A stretch of DNA of 37,224 nt from positions 1 through 37,224 of the forward strand of contig JACKPR010000007.1 in assembly GCA_024233395.1 (NCBI GenBank), read 5' to 3'. The notes beneath the pieces are model-generated. The model did not search any database and was not told the origin of the DNA. It saw nothing but the letters and a program-made list of their open reading frames with translations. The DNA is from Chlamydiales bacterium (GTDB taxonomy: Bacteria; Chlamydiota; Chlamydiia; Chlamydiales; Simkaniaceae). Position numbers and translations under genes: made by a program. Each line of letters begins with the position of its first letter. Within the stretch, counting starts at the first letter, position 1. This document shows positions 25,228 to 32,633 of this stretch, piece by piece.

Positions 25228-25249
25228 AGAGGGTAGGATACCCTCTATG
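25225..25249. promoter_or_regulatory. Perfect 11-3-11 inverted repeat covering the rimO start codon
   Basis: CATAGAGGGTA (25225-25235) and its exact complement TACCCTCTATG (25239-25249) flank GGA. On the minus strand the message hairpin contains the rimO AUG at the 3' foot and its only purine-rich GAGGG in the 5' arm, which could hide both from ribosomes. There is no U-run directly after it on the minus strand, so a simple terminator is unlikely. Confidence 0.5.
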
Positions 25250-25252
25250 GGA

Positions 25253-25600
25253 TTATTTTTTCAACGTGTTGATGTCATCGGAAACTTTTTTTTGATTTTC
25301 AGGGTTAGGATCCTGAATGAATTGCGCATAATTCTCATTTAAACGTTTTTCATCTTCAAGTTTTCCCTTTTTAAGAGCTACACAAGCTGTATCATTCATC
25401 ACCTGAATCGCTTCTGACATAACCTTTTGAAGCTGAACCTTTTTATGGGGTTCAATTTTTGGCTGGTTATAATCTGTAAAAGCTTTTTGAAAAAGATCAA
25501 AACCTTTTTGATACCTTTCTTGGTATTCTTGAATTTGTTCTTGAGAATGTTGAGGTTCACCAACCCCTCCAACTCCTTCAACACCACTTGGCTCTGTCAT
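25253..25600 (-). CDS. Small acidic helical protein of unknown function
   Basis: A 115-residue protein with no signal peptide and no membrane span. The N-terminal 20 residues are Gly/Glu/Pro-rich (EPSGVEGVGGVGEP) and look disordered; the rest is highly charged and probably helical. The ATG has AAGGTG at 5 nt, a good ribosome-binding site. It lies upstream of rimO on the same strand, separated by the inverted repeat at 25225-25249. It resembles the two small proteins at 28256-28930 in size and composition, but no alignable motif was seen. I do not recognise a family; a secreted effector or chaperone is only a possibility. Confidence 0.6.
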   Translation of the reverse strand: MTEPSGVEGVGGVGEPQHSQEQIQEYQERYQKGFDLFQKAFTDYNQPKIEPHKKVQLQKVMSEAIQVMNDTACVALKKGKLEDEKRLNENYAQFIQDPNPENQKKVSDDINTLKK

Positions 25601-25679
25601 ATGTCACCTTAATAATTTTTTCTTCCTATTATTTTCTTTAACCGATAGAATCTTTTTTATCCAACACACTAAGGAAATT

Positions 25680-26729
25680 TTGATGAAAAAACTACTTACT
25701 TTATTACTCATCATTTCAAGTGCGCTTTTTGCTCATACGATTGAACCACTCCCTTCACAAAAACTTCCAGACCATCCCCCTCCATTAAAAGCTGTTGATG
25801 AACAGCTTGAGCAAGCTCAACGAGATTTTGATACTGCAAGGAAGATGTTTAACCCTTGGTATGCTGGTCCTCTTCTTACTCCTAGTGCAAACAATGTTCC
25901 TCCAGGACAATTTGTTGTTCAGCCTTATCTTTTCATCAAAAATACTTTTGCCCAATTCAATGGAAATCGGAAATCGGTTAATATTAAGGACATTTGGACA
26001 ATCAACCCTCTTTGCCTTTTTCAAATGGGATGGTTTTCATGGCTAGATTTCACCATTACTGCCCAAGGGTTTTATAATATTCAGTCCAACCAAGACTCTT
26101 TTTATTGGGGAGACACCTCTCTTTCATGGGGAATTCAATTATTAAAAGAAGAACCTTATCGCCCAGCTGTTCGACTATCAATCGGAGAAAGTTTCCCAAC
26201 AGGACGGTATGAGAAATTGAACCCTGCAAAAAATGGAATCGATGCAACTGGTTCTGGGGCTTATACCACCACAATTTCTTTAAACGTTTCAAAAGTCATT
26301 TGGTGGGTTCTGGATCATCCCTTCGCATGGAGATTCTCTTTAAACTATAGCATTCCAACAACTGTGCAAGTCAATCGTTACAATGCTTATGGAGGTGGAA
26401 TTGGAACAAATGGTCGTGTCCGTCCAGGGAATGGGATTGCAGTGGATACTTCTATTGAGCTTAGCTTCACTCAAAAATGGGTTCTTGCCATCGATTTAGC
26501 CTACACTTATGCAAATCACACGACTTTTTCTGGTCATAAAGGAAGAACTCCTGCGGGAGGAATTGCCTCAGTTGGAGGACCTTCTAATGACAACCTAAGT
26601 TGCGCTCCAGCCCTCGAGTATAATCCTTCTGATCATCTTGGATTTCTTGCAGGGGTTTGGTTTACCATTACAGGAAGAAACTCTAGCGACTTTATCGCAG
26701 GAATTTTGACTATGTATTATGCGTGGTAA
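25680..26729 (+). CDS. Predicted outer-membrane beta-barrel (transporter-like)
   Basis: A 349-residue protein. A signal peptide covers about residues 1-18 (LLTLLLIISSALFAHT). A Pro/Gln-rich linker and a short helical segment follow (VDEQLEQAQRDFDTARKMF). The rest alternates aromatic and polar residues in strand-like stretches (VVQPYLFIKNTFAQF, WLDFTITAQGFYNI, RLSIGESFPTGRYEKLNP) and ends in an aromatic strand (GILTMYYAW). It resembles the uncharacterised 'transporter' family of barrels found in Legionella-like and chlamydial genomes. AAGGA lies 8 nt before the ATG. It is convergent with, and overlaps by 13 nt, the hydrolase gene. The ligand is unknown. Confidence 0.72.
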   Translation: MMKKLLTLLLIISSALFAHTIEPLPSQKLPDHPPPLKAVDEQLEQAQRDFDTARKMFNPWYAGPLLTPSANNVPPGQFVVQPYLFIKNTFAQFNGNRKSVNIKDIWTINPLCLFQMGWFSWLDFTITAQGFYNIQSNQDSFYWGDTSLSWGIQLLKEEPYRPAVRLSIGESFPTGRYEKLNPAKNGIDATGSGAYTTTISLNVSKVIWWVLDHPFAWRFSLNYSIPTTVQVNRYNAYGGGIGTNGRVRPGNGIAVDTSIELSFTQKWVLAIDLAYTYANHTTFSGHKGRTPAGGIASVGGPSNDNLSCAPALEYNPSDHLGFLAGVWFTITGRNSSDFIAGILTMYYAW

Positions 26730-27424
26730 ACTTCTTTGAAGAAGTTTTCTACAGATTGAAGTGCTCTTTTTTCAGCAATCTCGCTATATACTGTTCCCGC
26801 TTTTGGATCATTTGCAACGGGATTTGTAAAAGCATGCATCGTCTTTCCATAAACATGGACTTGCCAATCAACTTTTGCTTTCGTCATTTCCTCTTCAAAA
26901 GCCAAAACTTGCTCGGGAGGAACCATCGGATCATCATGTCCATGTAAAACAAGGATTTTTCCCGATACTTTTGTCGCATAGTCTGGAGGTGTGAGAAGGC
27001 CATGTAAACTAATCGTAGCTTGAATGGGAGCTCCACTTCTTGCTAAATCAAGAGCGCAAAGCCCACCAAAGCAAAAACCCATTGCTCCAATTTTCCCTTT
27101 GTCAACTCGAGGATGATCCATAGCAACCTTTAGACCTGCCTCCATACGGCTCAAAAGAAACTTCCGATCATCCATAAAGGGTTGCATAAGTTTGCCATTT
27201 TCTTCTGGAGAGGATCCTAATATCCCTTTTCCATACATATCTACAGCAATCCCAACATATCCTAATGAACTCAACCACTTTGCTTTTTCTAAAACAAAAT
27301 CATCTCTTCCTCTCCATGCATGAAAAATCAAAACCCCTGGAGCTTTTTCTTTTGCTTCATTAAAAGCAATGAAAGCTTCAAGGTCTTTTCCTTCATGATT
27401 ATAGTCTATTGTTTCTGTCTTCAT
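26717..27424 (-). CDS. Dienelactone hydrolase family protein
   Basis: About 235 residues from the ATG at 27424, which has AAAAGGA 7 nt upstream; a GTG 12 codons earlier lacks such a site. The alpha/beta-hydrolase triad is visible as GAMGFCFGG (Cys118 in the usual Cys-containing elbow), HGHDDPMVP (Asp near 165) and TMHAF (His near 197). The Cys nucleophile is the mark of dienelactone hydrolases as against Ser esterases. There is no signal peptide, so it is cytoplasmic. The natural substrate is unknown; in this setting it may be a general carboxyl-ester or lactone hydrolase. Confidence 0.91.
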   Translation of the reverse strand: MKTETIDYNHEGKDLEAFIAFNEAKEKAPGVLIFHAWRGRDDFVLEKAKWLSSLGYVGIAVDMYGKGILGSSPEENGKLMQPFMDDRKFLLSRMEAGLKVAMDHPRVDKGKIGAMGFCFGGLCALDLARSGAPIQATISLHGLLTPPDYATKVSGKILVLHGHDDPMVPPEQVLAFEEEMTKAKVDWQVHVYGKTMHAFTNPVANDPKAGTVYSEIAEKRALQSVENFFKEVYHA

Positions 27425-27525
27425 GCCAATTCCTTTTAGGTTTGAGGATCTTCGAAACACGATGTGTATAAAATGTATGAAATCACTTCTTGAAAAAAAA
27501 AGAAATGAATTTCAAAATTGAATGT

Positions 27526-28152
27526 ATGAAATTATTGTTTTTTCTTTTAGCAACATTTACCCTCTTTGCAAATGAGTCCCATCCTATAACAACCATTAAT
27601 CAATGGTGCAAAGAGGAAAAGGCTTTAACTGAAGGACGTTACTTTACGTTTGGAACACTAGCTTCTGTCTCCCCAAGTGGTATGCCCCATACTCGAATGA
27701 TAGAAGTCTCCCATTTTGATAAAAATAAAGGGGCTCTTTTTTTCACCCACAAAAGTACACGTAAAGCTAAAGATTTTGAAACCAATCCCCAGGCTTCCTT
27801 AAACATTTGGCTTCCTAAAACCCATCGTCAAGTGACCCTAGAAGGAACGGTTGAAGAAGTTTCTCGAACTGAAGCTGAAAAATCTTGGAACCGCATGCCT
27901 CGCTTTATGAAACTCTCATTTTTAGCCTCCAACCATTCAGGAAAATTAGAATCTGAAGAAGCTCTCCAAAAAAGAAAAGAGACTCTAGATAAAGAATTTT
28001 CAAAAGAGATTCCAATGCCTGATACCTTCATAGGATACCGGTTAATTCCTGATGAGGTTATCTTTTACCAAGTGAATCATCGCTCTTCACCCACAAAAGA
28101 AGGCGCCCTCCTTGTAGAGGGAGATTGGATCACTTCTCTTCTTGAACCTTAG
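27526..28152 (+). CDS. Exported pyridoxamine 5'-phosphate oxidase-like flavoprotein
   Basis: About 208 residues from the ATG at 27526; an ATG at 27505 adds 7 residues. The N-terminus MKLLFFLLATFTLFANES is a typical signal peptide. Behind it comes the PdxH fold: LASVSPSGMPHTRMIEVSHFD, FTHKSTRKAKDFETNPQASLNIW, RQVTLEGTVEEVSR, LASNHSG (as in WASNQS of PdxH) and the end GYRLIPDEVIFYQ. The usual substrate-binding RLHDR near the C-terminus is replaced (SSPTKEG), so it may bind FMN without acting on PNP/PMP. Export of this normally cytosolic family is unusual. Confidence 0.78.
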   Translation: MKLLFFLLATFTLFANESHPITTINQWCKEEKALTEGRYFTFGTLASVSPSGMPHTRMIEVSHFDKNKGALFFTHKSTRKAKDFETNPQASLNIWLPKTHRQVTLEGTVEEVSRTEAEKSWNRMPRFMKLSFLASNHSGKLESEEALQKRKETLDKEFSKEIPMPDTFIGYRLIPDEVIFYQVNHRSSPTKEGALLVEGDWITSLLEP

Positions 28153-28191
28153 AGATGATTCACTAAATACTCCTTAAAAAAAATCTACGAC

Positions 28192-28220
28192 TTGAAATCT
28201 ATAGAATCTCCTATTAAAAT
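28192..28220 (+). promoter_or_regulatory. Candidate sigma70-type promoter of the small-protein pair
   Basis: TTGAAA (28192-28197), exactly 17 bases, TAAAAT (28215-28220). Both boxes match consensus at five of six positions. Transcription from about 28227 would give a leader of about 29 nt, with GGAG 8 nt before the ATG at 28256. It lies in a 103-base gene-free gap, which supports it. Confidence 0.55.
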
Positions 28221-28255
28221 CTTTCTGATTTATTTATTACTACCGGAGTTAAACC

Positions 28256-28537
28256 ATGGATAATGTAACGCCCTTAAGAGGGATGCCTATAACGGAGTTT
28301 CCTATCGGTAATCACGATCCTGAAGTCATAGAAATATCTAATCAGCATCTCAAATACCCAGAAATGCGAGACACTATTCAATCAATTGAAGATCTTAAGG
28401 CTCAAATTTTTGCATCTGGAGCTCAAGACTCCCTTTCTCCTGAAGAGGTCAAAAAATTGATGCAAACACTCGATCAGATGCAACAACAAATATGTACGGA
28501 TCAACAGAATACAGCTCATAAAATAAGAGGAGATTAA
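28256..28537 (+). CDS. Small acidic helical protein, member 1 of a related pair
   Basis: A 93-residue soluble protein without signal peptide, preceded by CCGGAG and a good promoter match. The N-terminus is Pro-containing and probably extended; the rest is helical (DTIQSIEDLKAQIF, SPEEVKKLMQTLDQMQQQI). The segment IQSIEDLKAQI aligns with IQKVEEIKARI in the next gene, and both are followed by a Gly-containing loop and a Gln-rich helix, so the two are likely paralogues. They are 3 nt apart and surely cotranscribed. The style recalls small type III secretion components or chaperones, but I cannot assign one. Confidence 0.66.
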   Translation: MDNVTPLRGMPITEFPIGNHDPEVIEISNQHLKYPEMRDTIQSIEDLKAQIFASGAQDSLSPEEVKKLMQTLDQMQQQICTDQQNTAHKIRGD

Positions 28538-28540
28538 ATT

Positions 28541-28930
28541 ATGGCAACAGCAACGCAAGCAGAAGGAATGAGTCACTCAGCGCTTTGTGATGAATTAAGA
28601 GTATTCTTAGAATCTGATGAGAATCCTGAACATGCACAAATTCATGAAATCATTCAAAAAGTTGAAGAAATTAAAGCACGTATTCTTGGGATGGCTAATG
28701 GAGGAGTTATTGGTCCTCAGGGAAGCTTTCCCCTTGATAAGATTCAAGAAGTTCAACAGTGTGTGATTGAGCTGCAGCAAGAACTTCAAAAGGTTTATGT
28801 GATTCATACATCTGTTGCACAGCGGTGGGCAGCATTAAAAATGGATCAAAAAATTCCTGAAGAAACAATAACCGATGTTACAACTACTGTTCTTTCAGAA
28901 TACCAAAACCGAGGGAGTAATATCCAATAA
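28541..28930 (+). CDS. Small helical protein, member 2 of a related pair
   Basis: A 129-residue soluble protein starting 3 nt after the preceding gene, with AGAGGAG upstream. It has two helical stretches separated by a Gly-rich loop (MANGGVIGPQGSF), and a Gln-rich helix (IQEVQQCVIELQQELQKVY). IQKVEEIKARI matches the preceding gene's IQSIEDLKAQI. There is no signal peptide or membrane span. Function is unknown; a heteromeric partner of the previous product is a reasonable guess from the pairing. A palindromic repeat follows 33 bases after its stop. Confidence 0.66.
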   Translation: MATATQAEGMSHSALCDELRVFLESDENPEHAQIHEIIQKVEEIKARILGMANGGVIGPQGSFPLDKIQEVQQCVIELQQELQKVYVIHTSVAQRWAALKMDQKIPEETITDVTTTVLSEYQNRGSNIQ

Positions 28931-28963
28931 TGCTCTCCTGATAGATGGAGTTTCACCTTGGTG

Positions 28964-29013
28964 TATAGCTAATGCAGTTTAAAAATGGGAGGATTTAAAC
29001 TGCATTAGCTATA
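28964..29013. repeat. Dispersed palindromic element, copy B (complete, 20-10-20)
   Basis: Perfect 20-base arms: TATAGCTAATGCAGTTTAAA (28964-28983) and its exact complement (28994-29013), with a 10-base loop. It sits between the convergent small-protein gene and the UgpB-like gene. The loop-side sequence AAATGGGA and the arm are shared with copies A and C. With arms this long it would fold strongly in RNA from either strand, consistent with a bidirectional terminator. Confidence 0.8.
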
Positions 29014-29016
29014 AGT

Positions 29017-30339
29017 TTAGAGACGTGCTTTAATTTGGTTTTTCTTAGAGGCCTCTTTTTCAAAAGCTTCTAGAAGTTTATTTCCTTCAATCACCCCTTG
29101 AGTCAAGGCTTCTTCAGCAGAAAGTTCTCCTGTAAAGGCTTTTTCTAAATAATCGATAAGAATATCCCTGACTTCAACATAATTCCCAAGGCGGACACCC
29201 CAAGAATGATCGGTTGGAGAATTGCCCAGAACTTCCAAGACGGCAATTTCAGCAGCCGGATGGTTTTGATAAAACCCTTCTTTCTTTGTTTCGTAGTAGG
29301 CTTCATTTGTAATGGGGAGATATCCCGTAGCTTGGTGCCATTTCTTTTGAACTTCTACTGATGAGAGATAAATGATAAATTGAGCAATTGTTCTATATTC
29401 CTCATCACTAAACCCCTTTAGAACCCAAAAAGAGGACCCTCCAATATTTAAGGTGTGAGGCTTTTCTGTAAGATGGGGCCAATACGGCATAAAACCTACC
29501 CCTATTTCAAAATCACATTTTCTTTGAAGAAGAGGGAGTCGATTAGCTCCTTGTAGGAGAATCGCACACTCTCCATCTGCAAATTTTCTTTCAGGTTCTT
29601 CTGTATAACGTCCACTATAAGAGAAGATTTTTTTCCGACTCCATTCAGCCACTTTTCCAACGTGAAATTTTTGTCCACTATGATGACATTCTAACCGCGC
29701 CCCTATTCCATCGAATCCATTATGATGCGTTGCAAAAGGAATATCATGCCAACAAGAAAAATGCTCCAAATGATAAGCAGCAGGCCAAGCAGTTGTATAA
29801 CCATAGTATCCTGCTTGAAGGAGTTTTTCTCCCATTTTCTCAAGCTCAGGCCATGTTGTAGGGGGTTTTTCAGGATCTAATCCTGCTTTTTTAAAAGCTG
29901 TTTTATTATAAAAAAGGATTCCTGTAGAAGCATTCCACGGAAGAGAAAGCATTTTACCGTTGGGCGCAGAATAAAATTTCCGCACAACATCAATATAGAG
30001 ATCAGGGTTAAAGTGGGAGTGGTATTGATTTAAAAGATCTCCAATCGGAACATAATTTTCCTCTTGAAGCATCATTGAAAGTGTCGCTACTTCATAAACC
30101 TGAAGAATATGGGGACCCTTACCTTTTTTATGAGCTTTCAACCCTTCTTCATAAGCAACCTTATAATTCTTTACCTGTTTGAGTTTGATCTTAAGATGCT
30201 CTGGTTTTTGATTGAATTCTTCAACAATTTCTGAGAATTTTTCCTCTAAAAAACCATCGAAAGCATGGATCATAACAACTTCCATGCCAAAAAGTTTTAA
30301 TGAAAAAACAGCTAAAAAAAGGATCCTTAAAATTTTCAT
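29017..30339 (-). CDS. ugpB: Extracellular solute-binding protein, UgpB-like (glycerol-3-phosphate ABC system)
   Basis: About 440 residues from the ATG at 30339; an ATG at 30375 would give a long basic extension before the signal peptide. Signal peptide: MKILRILFLAVFSLKLFG. The mature protein follows UgpB closely: MIHAFDGFLEEKFSEIVEEFN, YEEGLKAHKKGKGPHILQVYEVAT, LSLPWNASTGILFYNKTAFKKAGLDPEKPPTTW (only the core LPWNASTGILFYN is diagnostic), GGSSFWVLKG and GYLPIT. UgpB delivers glycerol-3-phosphate or its diesters to an inner-membrane ABC importer. No ugpA, ugpE or ugpC is in this window, so partners must be elsewhere or absent. Confidence 0.88.
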   Translation of the reverse strand: MKILRILFLAVFSLKLFGMEVVMIHAFDGFLEEKFSEIVEEFNQKPEHLKIKLKQVKNYKVAYEEGLKAHKKGKGPHILQVYEVATLSMMLQEENYVPIGDLLNQYHSHFNPDLYIDVVRKFYSAPNGKMLSLPWNASTGILFYNKTAFKKAGLDPEKPPTTWPELEKMGEKLLQAGYYGYTTAWPAAYHLEHFSCWHDIPFATHHNGFDGIGARLECHHSGQKFHVGKVAEWSRKKIFSYSGRYTEEPERKFADGECAILLQGANRLPLLQRKCDFEIGVGFMPYWPHLTEKPHTLNIGGSSFWVLKGFSDEEYRTIAQFIIYLSSVEVQKKWHQATGYLPITNEAYYETKKEGFYQNHPAAEIAVLEVLGNSPTDHSWGVRLGNYVEVRDILIDYLEKAFTGELSAEEALTQGVIEGNKLLEAFEKEASKKNQIKARL

Positions 30340-30437
30340 GCCAAAGATTCTACCTCGTTTTTTTATTTTTGGCATTACGAATAATCATTCAATCCGTATA
30401 GTAAAAATTTAGCCATATACTGATCATTGAGGTCGCT

Positions 30438-31610
30438 ATTAATAAAAAGATACTACTTACAGGAGCCCGTTCTCTTTTCACCTTAGACTTAGCACGCCGT
30501 TTTCATGAAAAGGGACATACTATCTTTGCTGCTGAGACATCGCTTCATCATGTCTGCCGTTTTTCTAATGCTTTTGAAAAGCATTTTGTTATCCCAAGTC
30601 CCCGCTTTAAATCTGAAGGATTTATAAATGCTCTTGTGACAATCTGCAAAAGAGAAAAAATTGACCTTGTCATTCCTACTTTTGAAGAAATCTTTTGCCT
30701 TGCTAAAGGGCTCGATCGATTTCCTAAAGAGACCCAAGTCCTTTGTTCTTCCTATGAAACCCTCGATGAGCTTCATAATAAATGGCGCTTTAACAAAAAA
30801 ATCGAAGCGCTAGGATTTGATACTCCAAAATCCTACCTTATTCACTCCCAAGAAGAATTAAAAAAGCTTCAATTTTCTCCACCCTACATCTTAAAACCAA
30901 GTTATTCAAGGGCAGCCCTTTGTATTCAAAAAGTGTCTTCAAAAACTCCTCCAGAAGTAAAAATCGATCCTAAAAATCCCTTGGTTGCTCAAGAATGGCT
31001 CCATGGAAAAAAGTTCTGTTCCTATAGCATTGCTCATAATGGAAAACTCTCTGCTCATACCGTCTATCCTGTCGATATTTCCATTGAAGGAAATTCTTGC
31101 CTTAACTTTGAGGCAATCGACCATAAAAAAATTCAATCCTGGATCGCCTCGTTTGTAAAAAAAGAAAACTTTACAGGTCAAATAGCTTTTGATTTTATCG
31201 AAACAAATGAGGGGAAACTTTATGCGATTGAATGCAATCCTCGAGGAACAAGTGGGATTCATCTTTTTCAGAAAAAAGATTCTTTCCCTGATGCCTTCTT
31301 CAACATTCAAAGCTCTTTAGTGACTCCTGAACTAGGATACTCCAAAAAACTAGGCTGGGGAATGCTTCTTTATGGTTGGAAAACGGGACAGTTTTTAAGA
31401 TTTATTAAGAAGTTTATCATGGTCGAAGATGTCATCTTCTCGAAAAATGACCTCAAACCCTTTTTCCACCAACCGGTCTTATTTTTTGTTTACCTCTTCA
31501 GAAGTTTAAAACTTAGGGCCCGCCTCCCAGCCATGTTTACATTTGATATCGATTGGAATGGTGACCCATCTATTGATCTTGATCAAATTCCCTGCAAAGA
31601 ATCTCCATAA
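30438..31610 (+). CDS. ATP-grasp enzyme, apparent AUU start
   Basis: 390 residues if started at the ATT at 30438. The frame opens after a stop at 30402, and contains no ATG, GTG or TTG until codon 67 (GTG 30636), yet NKKILLTGARSLFTLDLARR directly after the ATT is a good N-terminal nucleotide-fold strand. GAGGT ends 4 nt before the ATT. ATP-grasp features are YILKPSYSRAALCIQKV, VAQEWLHGKKFCSYSIAHNG, GQIAFDFIET, and AIECNPRGTSGIHLF, the metal-binding region. It belongs to the carbamoyl-phosphate-synthase-like ATP-grasp class that forms amide-type bonds; its substrates are unknown. It is divergent from the UgpB-like gene. Confidence 0.82.
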   Translation: MNKKILLTGARSLFTLDLARRFHEKGHTIFAAETSLHHVCRFSNAFEKHFVIPSPRFKSEGFINALVTICKREKIDLVIPTFEEIFCLAKGLDRFPKETQVLCSSYETLDELHNKWRFNKKIEALGFDTPKSYLIHSQEELKKLQFSPPYILKPSYSRAALCIQKVSSKTPPEVKIDPKNPLVAQEWLHGKKFCSYSIAHNGKLSAHTVYPVDISIEGNSCLNFEAIDHKKIQSWIASFVKKENFTGQIAFDFIETNEGKLYAIECNPRGTSGIHLFQKKDSFPDAFFNIQSSLVTPELGYSKKLGWGMLLYGWKTGQFLRFIKKFIMVEDVIFSKNDLKPFFHQPVLFFVYLFRSLKLRARLPAMFTFDIDWNGDPSIDLDQIPCKESP

Positions 31611-31611
31611 C

Positions 31612-31640
31612 TTGCTAAAATTTTTTTCATGGGCTAACAT
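31612..31640 (+). promoter_or_regulatory. Candidate promoter of the 52-codon gene
   Basis: TTGCTA (31612-31617), 17 bases, TAACAT (31635-31640), each matching consensus at four of six positions. It lies in a 54-base gap and would give an 18-nt leader that includes the GGAG before the ATG at 31665. Confidence 0.32.
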
Positions 31641-31664
31641 AATGGAAAACTTTTGGAGCTCGCT

Positions 31665-31823
31665 ATGAAAAGAAAAGTCGTTAATCCAGATATCCAACAA
31701 AAAAAACTTCAGCAAACCCTTGAAAAAGAGCAAGAAAAAGATTTAAAACACGAACTTGAAGAAGAAACTTCAAGTATCCCAAAAAAAATCCCTAAGAAAA
31801 AGCCTAAAACAGGCCACAAATAA
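31665..31823 (+). CDS. 52-residue Lys/Glu-rich protein
   Basis: ATG at 31665 with GGAG about 6 nt upstream; TAA at 31821. The first half is a Gln/Lys/Glu-rich helix (QQKKLQQTLEKEQEKDLKHE) and the tail is a Pro/Lys-rich basic stretch (SSIPKKIPKKKPKTGHK), which would suit binding to nucleic acid or another acidic partner. There is no hydrophobic segment. It stands alone between the ATP-grasp and adenylate kinase genes on the same strand. No family is recognised, but ribosome-binding site, codon use and isolation in its own gap support it as a real gene. Confidence 0.62.
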   Translation: MKRKVVNPDIQQKKLQQTLEKEQEKDLKHELEEETSSIPKKIPKKKPKTGHK

Positions 31824-31871
31824 AGATTCATACTTACTTGATAATTGCTTTTCTGATAAAATCCTTAACTT

Positions 31872-32633
31872 ATGTTTAGAATGTTATTTATGCTTATGTT
31901 AACTCCTATACTTGCTATGGCATCTATTGCAATGCCACTTCTTGATTCCCAAAAACAGGCAAAACAAACTGTTGTTTTAATCCTTCTTGGCCCTCCTGGT
32001 GCTGGAAAAGGAACGCAAGCAGGAATGCTCTCAGAAACCCTCCAACTTCCCCATATCTCAACCGGAGACCTTCTGCGCAGTAACATTAAAGAGGGAACAG
32101 AACTAGGAAAAACTGCTAAGGGATACATGGACCAAGGAAAGCTTGTTCCCGATGCCCTAATTCTCGACATGTTATTTGCACGTGTTGCCAAAGAGGATTG
32201 TCAAAAAGGATATATTCTTGATGGGTTTCCACGAACACTTGCTCAAGCAAAAGCCTATGATGAGCGTCTAGAAGCAGGGACAAAAACCATCGCGATTAAC
32301 TTAGCATTAAATAATGAAATCATTGTTGATCGCTTAAGTAAAAGGATGACATGTAAAGAGTGCAATACTCCTTACCACCTCCTCTTCTCTCCTCCTAAGA
32401 AAGAAGGAACCTGCGATGCTTGCCAAGGCCAACTCATCCAGAGAAGCGATGATAAAGAGGAAGTGATCAAAAATCGCTTAGCGGTTTATGAAGAGCAAAC
32501 CTCTCCTCTCATTCATTATTATACTGAGAAAAAGAATCTAAAAGAGTTCTCTTGCGATCAACCGATTGACAAAGTTCTAAATCAGATTCTTGACTATCTT
32601 CGTGAGATTTATCGCTCTTTACAAGAAGGGTAG
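31872..32633 (+). CDS. adk: Adenylate kinase with signal-peptide-like N-terminus
   Basis: A 253-residue protein. Residues about 33-253 are a complete long-form adenylate kinase (ATP + AMP to 2 ADP): P-loop GPPGAGKGTQ (40-49), STGDLLR (63-69), DGFPRT (117-122), and a zinc-type lid with Cys161, Cys164, Cys181 and Cys184. In front is a hydrophobic stretch of about 20 residues (MFRMLFMLMLTPILAMASIA) that looks like a cleavable signal or anchor, which ordinary Adk lacks. ATGs inside this stretch (codons 4, 7, 9, 16, 21) could give shorter, partly cytosolic forms. There is no Shine-Dalgarno at 31872. Confidence 0.9.
   Translation: MFRMLFMLMLTPILAMASIAMPLLDSQKQAKQTVVLILLGPPGAGKGTQAGMLSETLQLPHISTGDLLRSNIKEGTELGKTAKGYMDQGKLVPDALILDMLFARVAKEDCQKGYILDGFPRTLAQAKAYDERLEAGTKTIAINLALNNEIIVDRLSKRMTCKECNTPYHLLFSPPKKEGTCDACQGQLIQRSDDKEEVIKNRLAVYEEQTSPLIHYYTEKKNLKEFSCDQPIDKVLNQILDYLREIYRSLQEG

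Noticed and set aside
25225..25249. Rho-independent terminator between the small acidic protein gene and rimO
   Set aside because: The stem is strong, but no U-run follows on the minus strand (AACTTAAAAA follows), and it overlaps the rimO start codon.
30438..30636. Frameshift or truncated start of the ATP-grasp gene (start at GTG 30636)
   Set aside because: The reading frame upstream is continuous and encodes the expected N-terminal strand and helices, so a GTG start at codon 67 would cut off a needed part of the fold.
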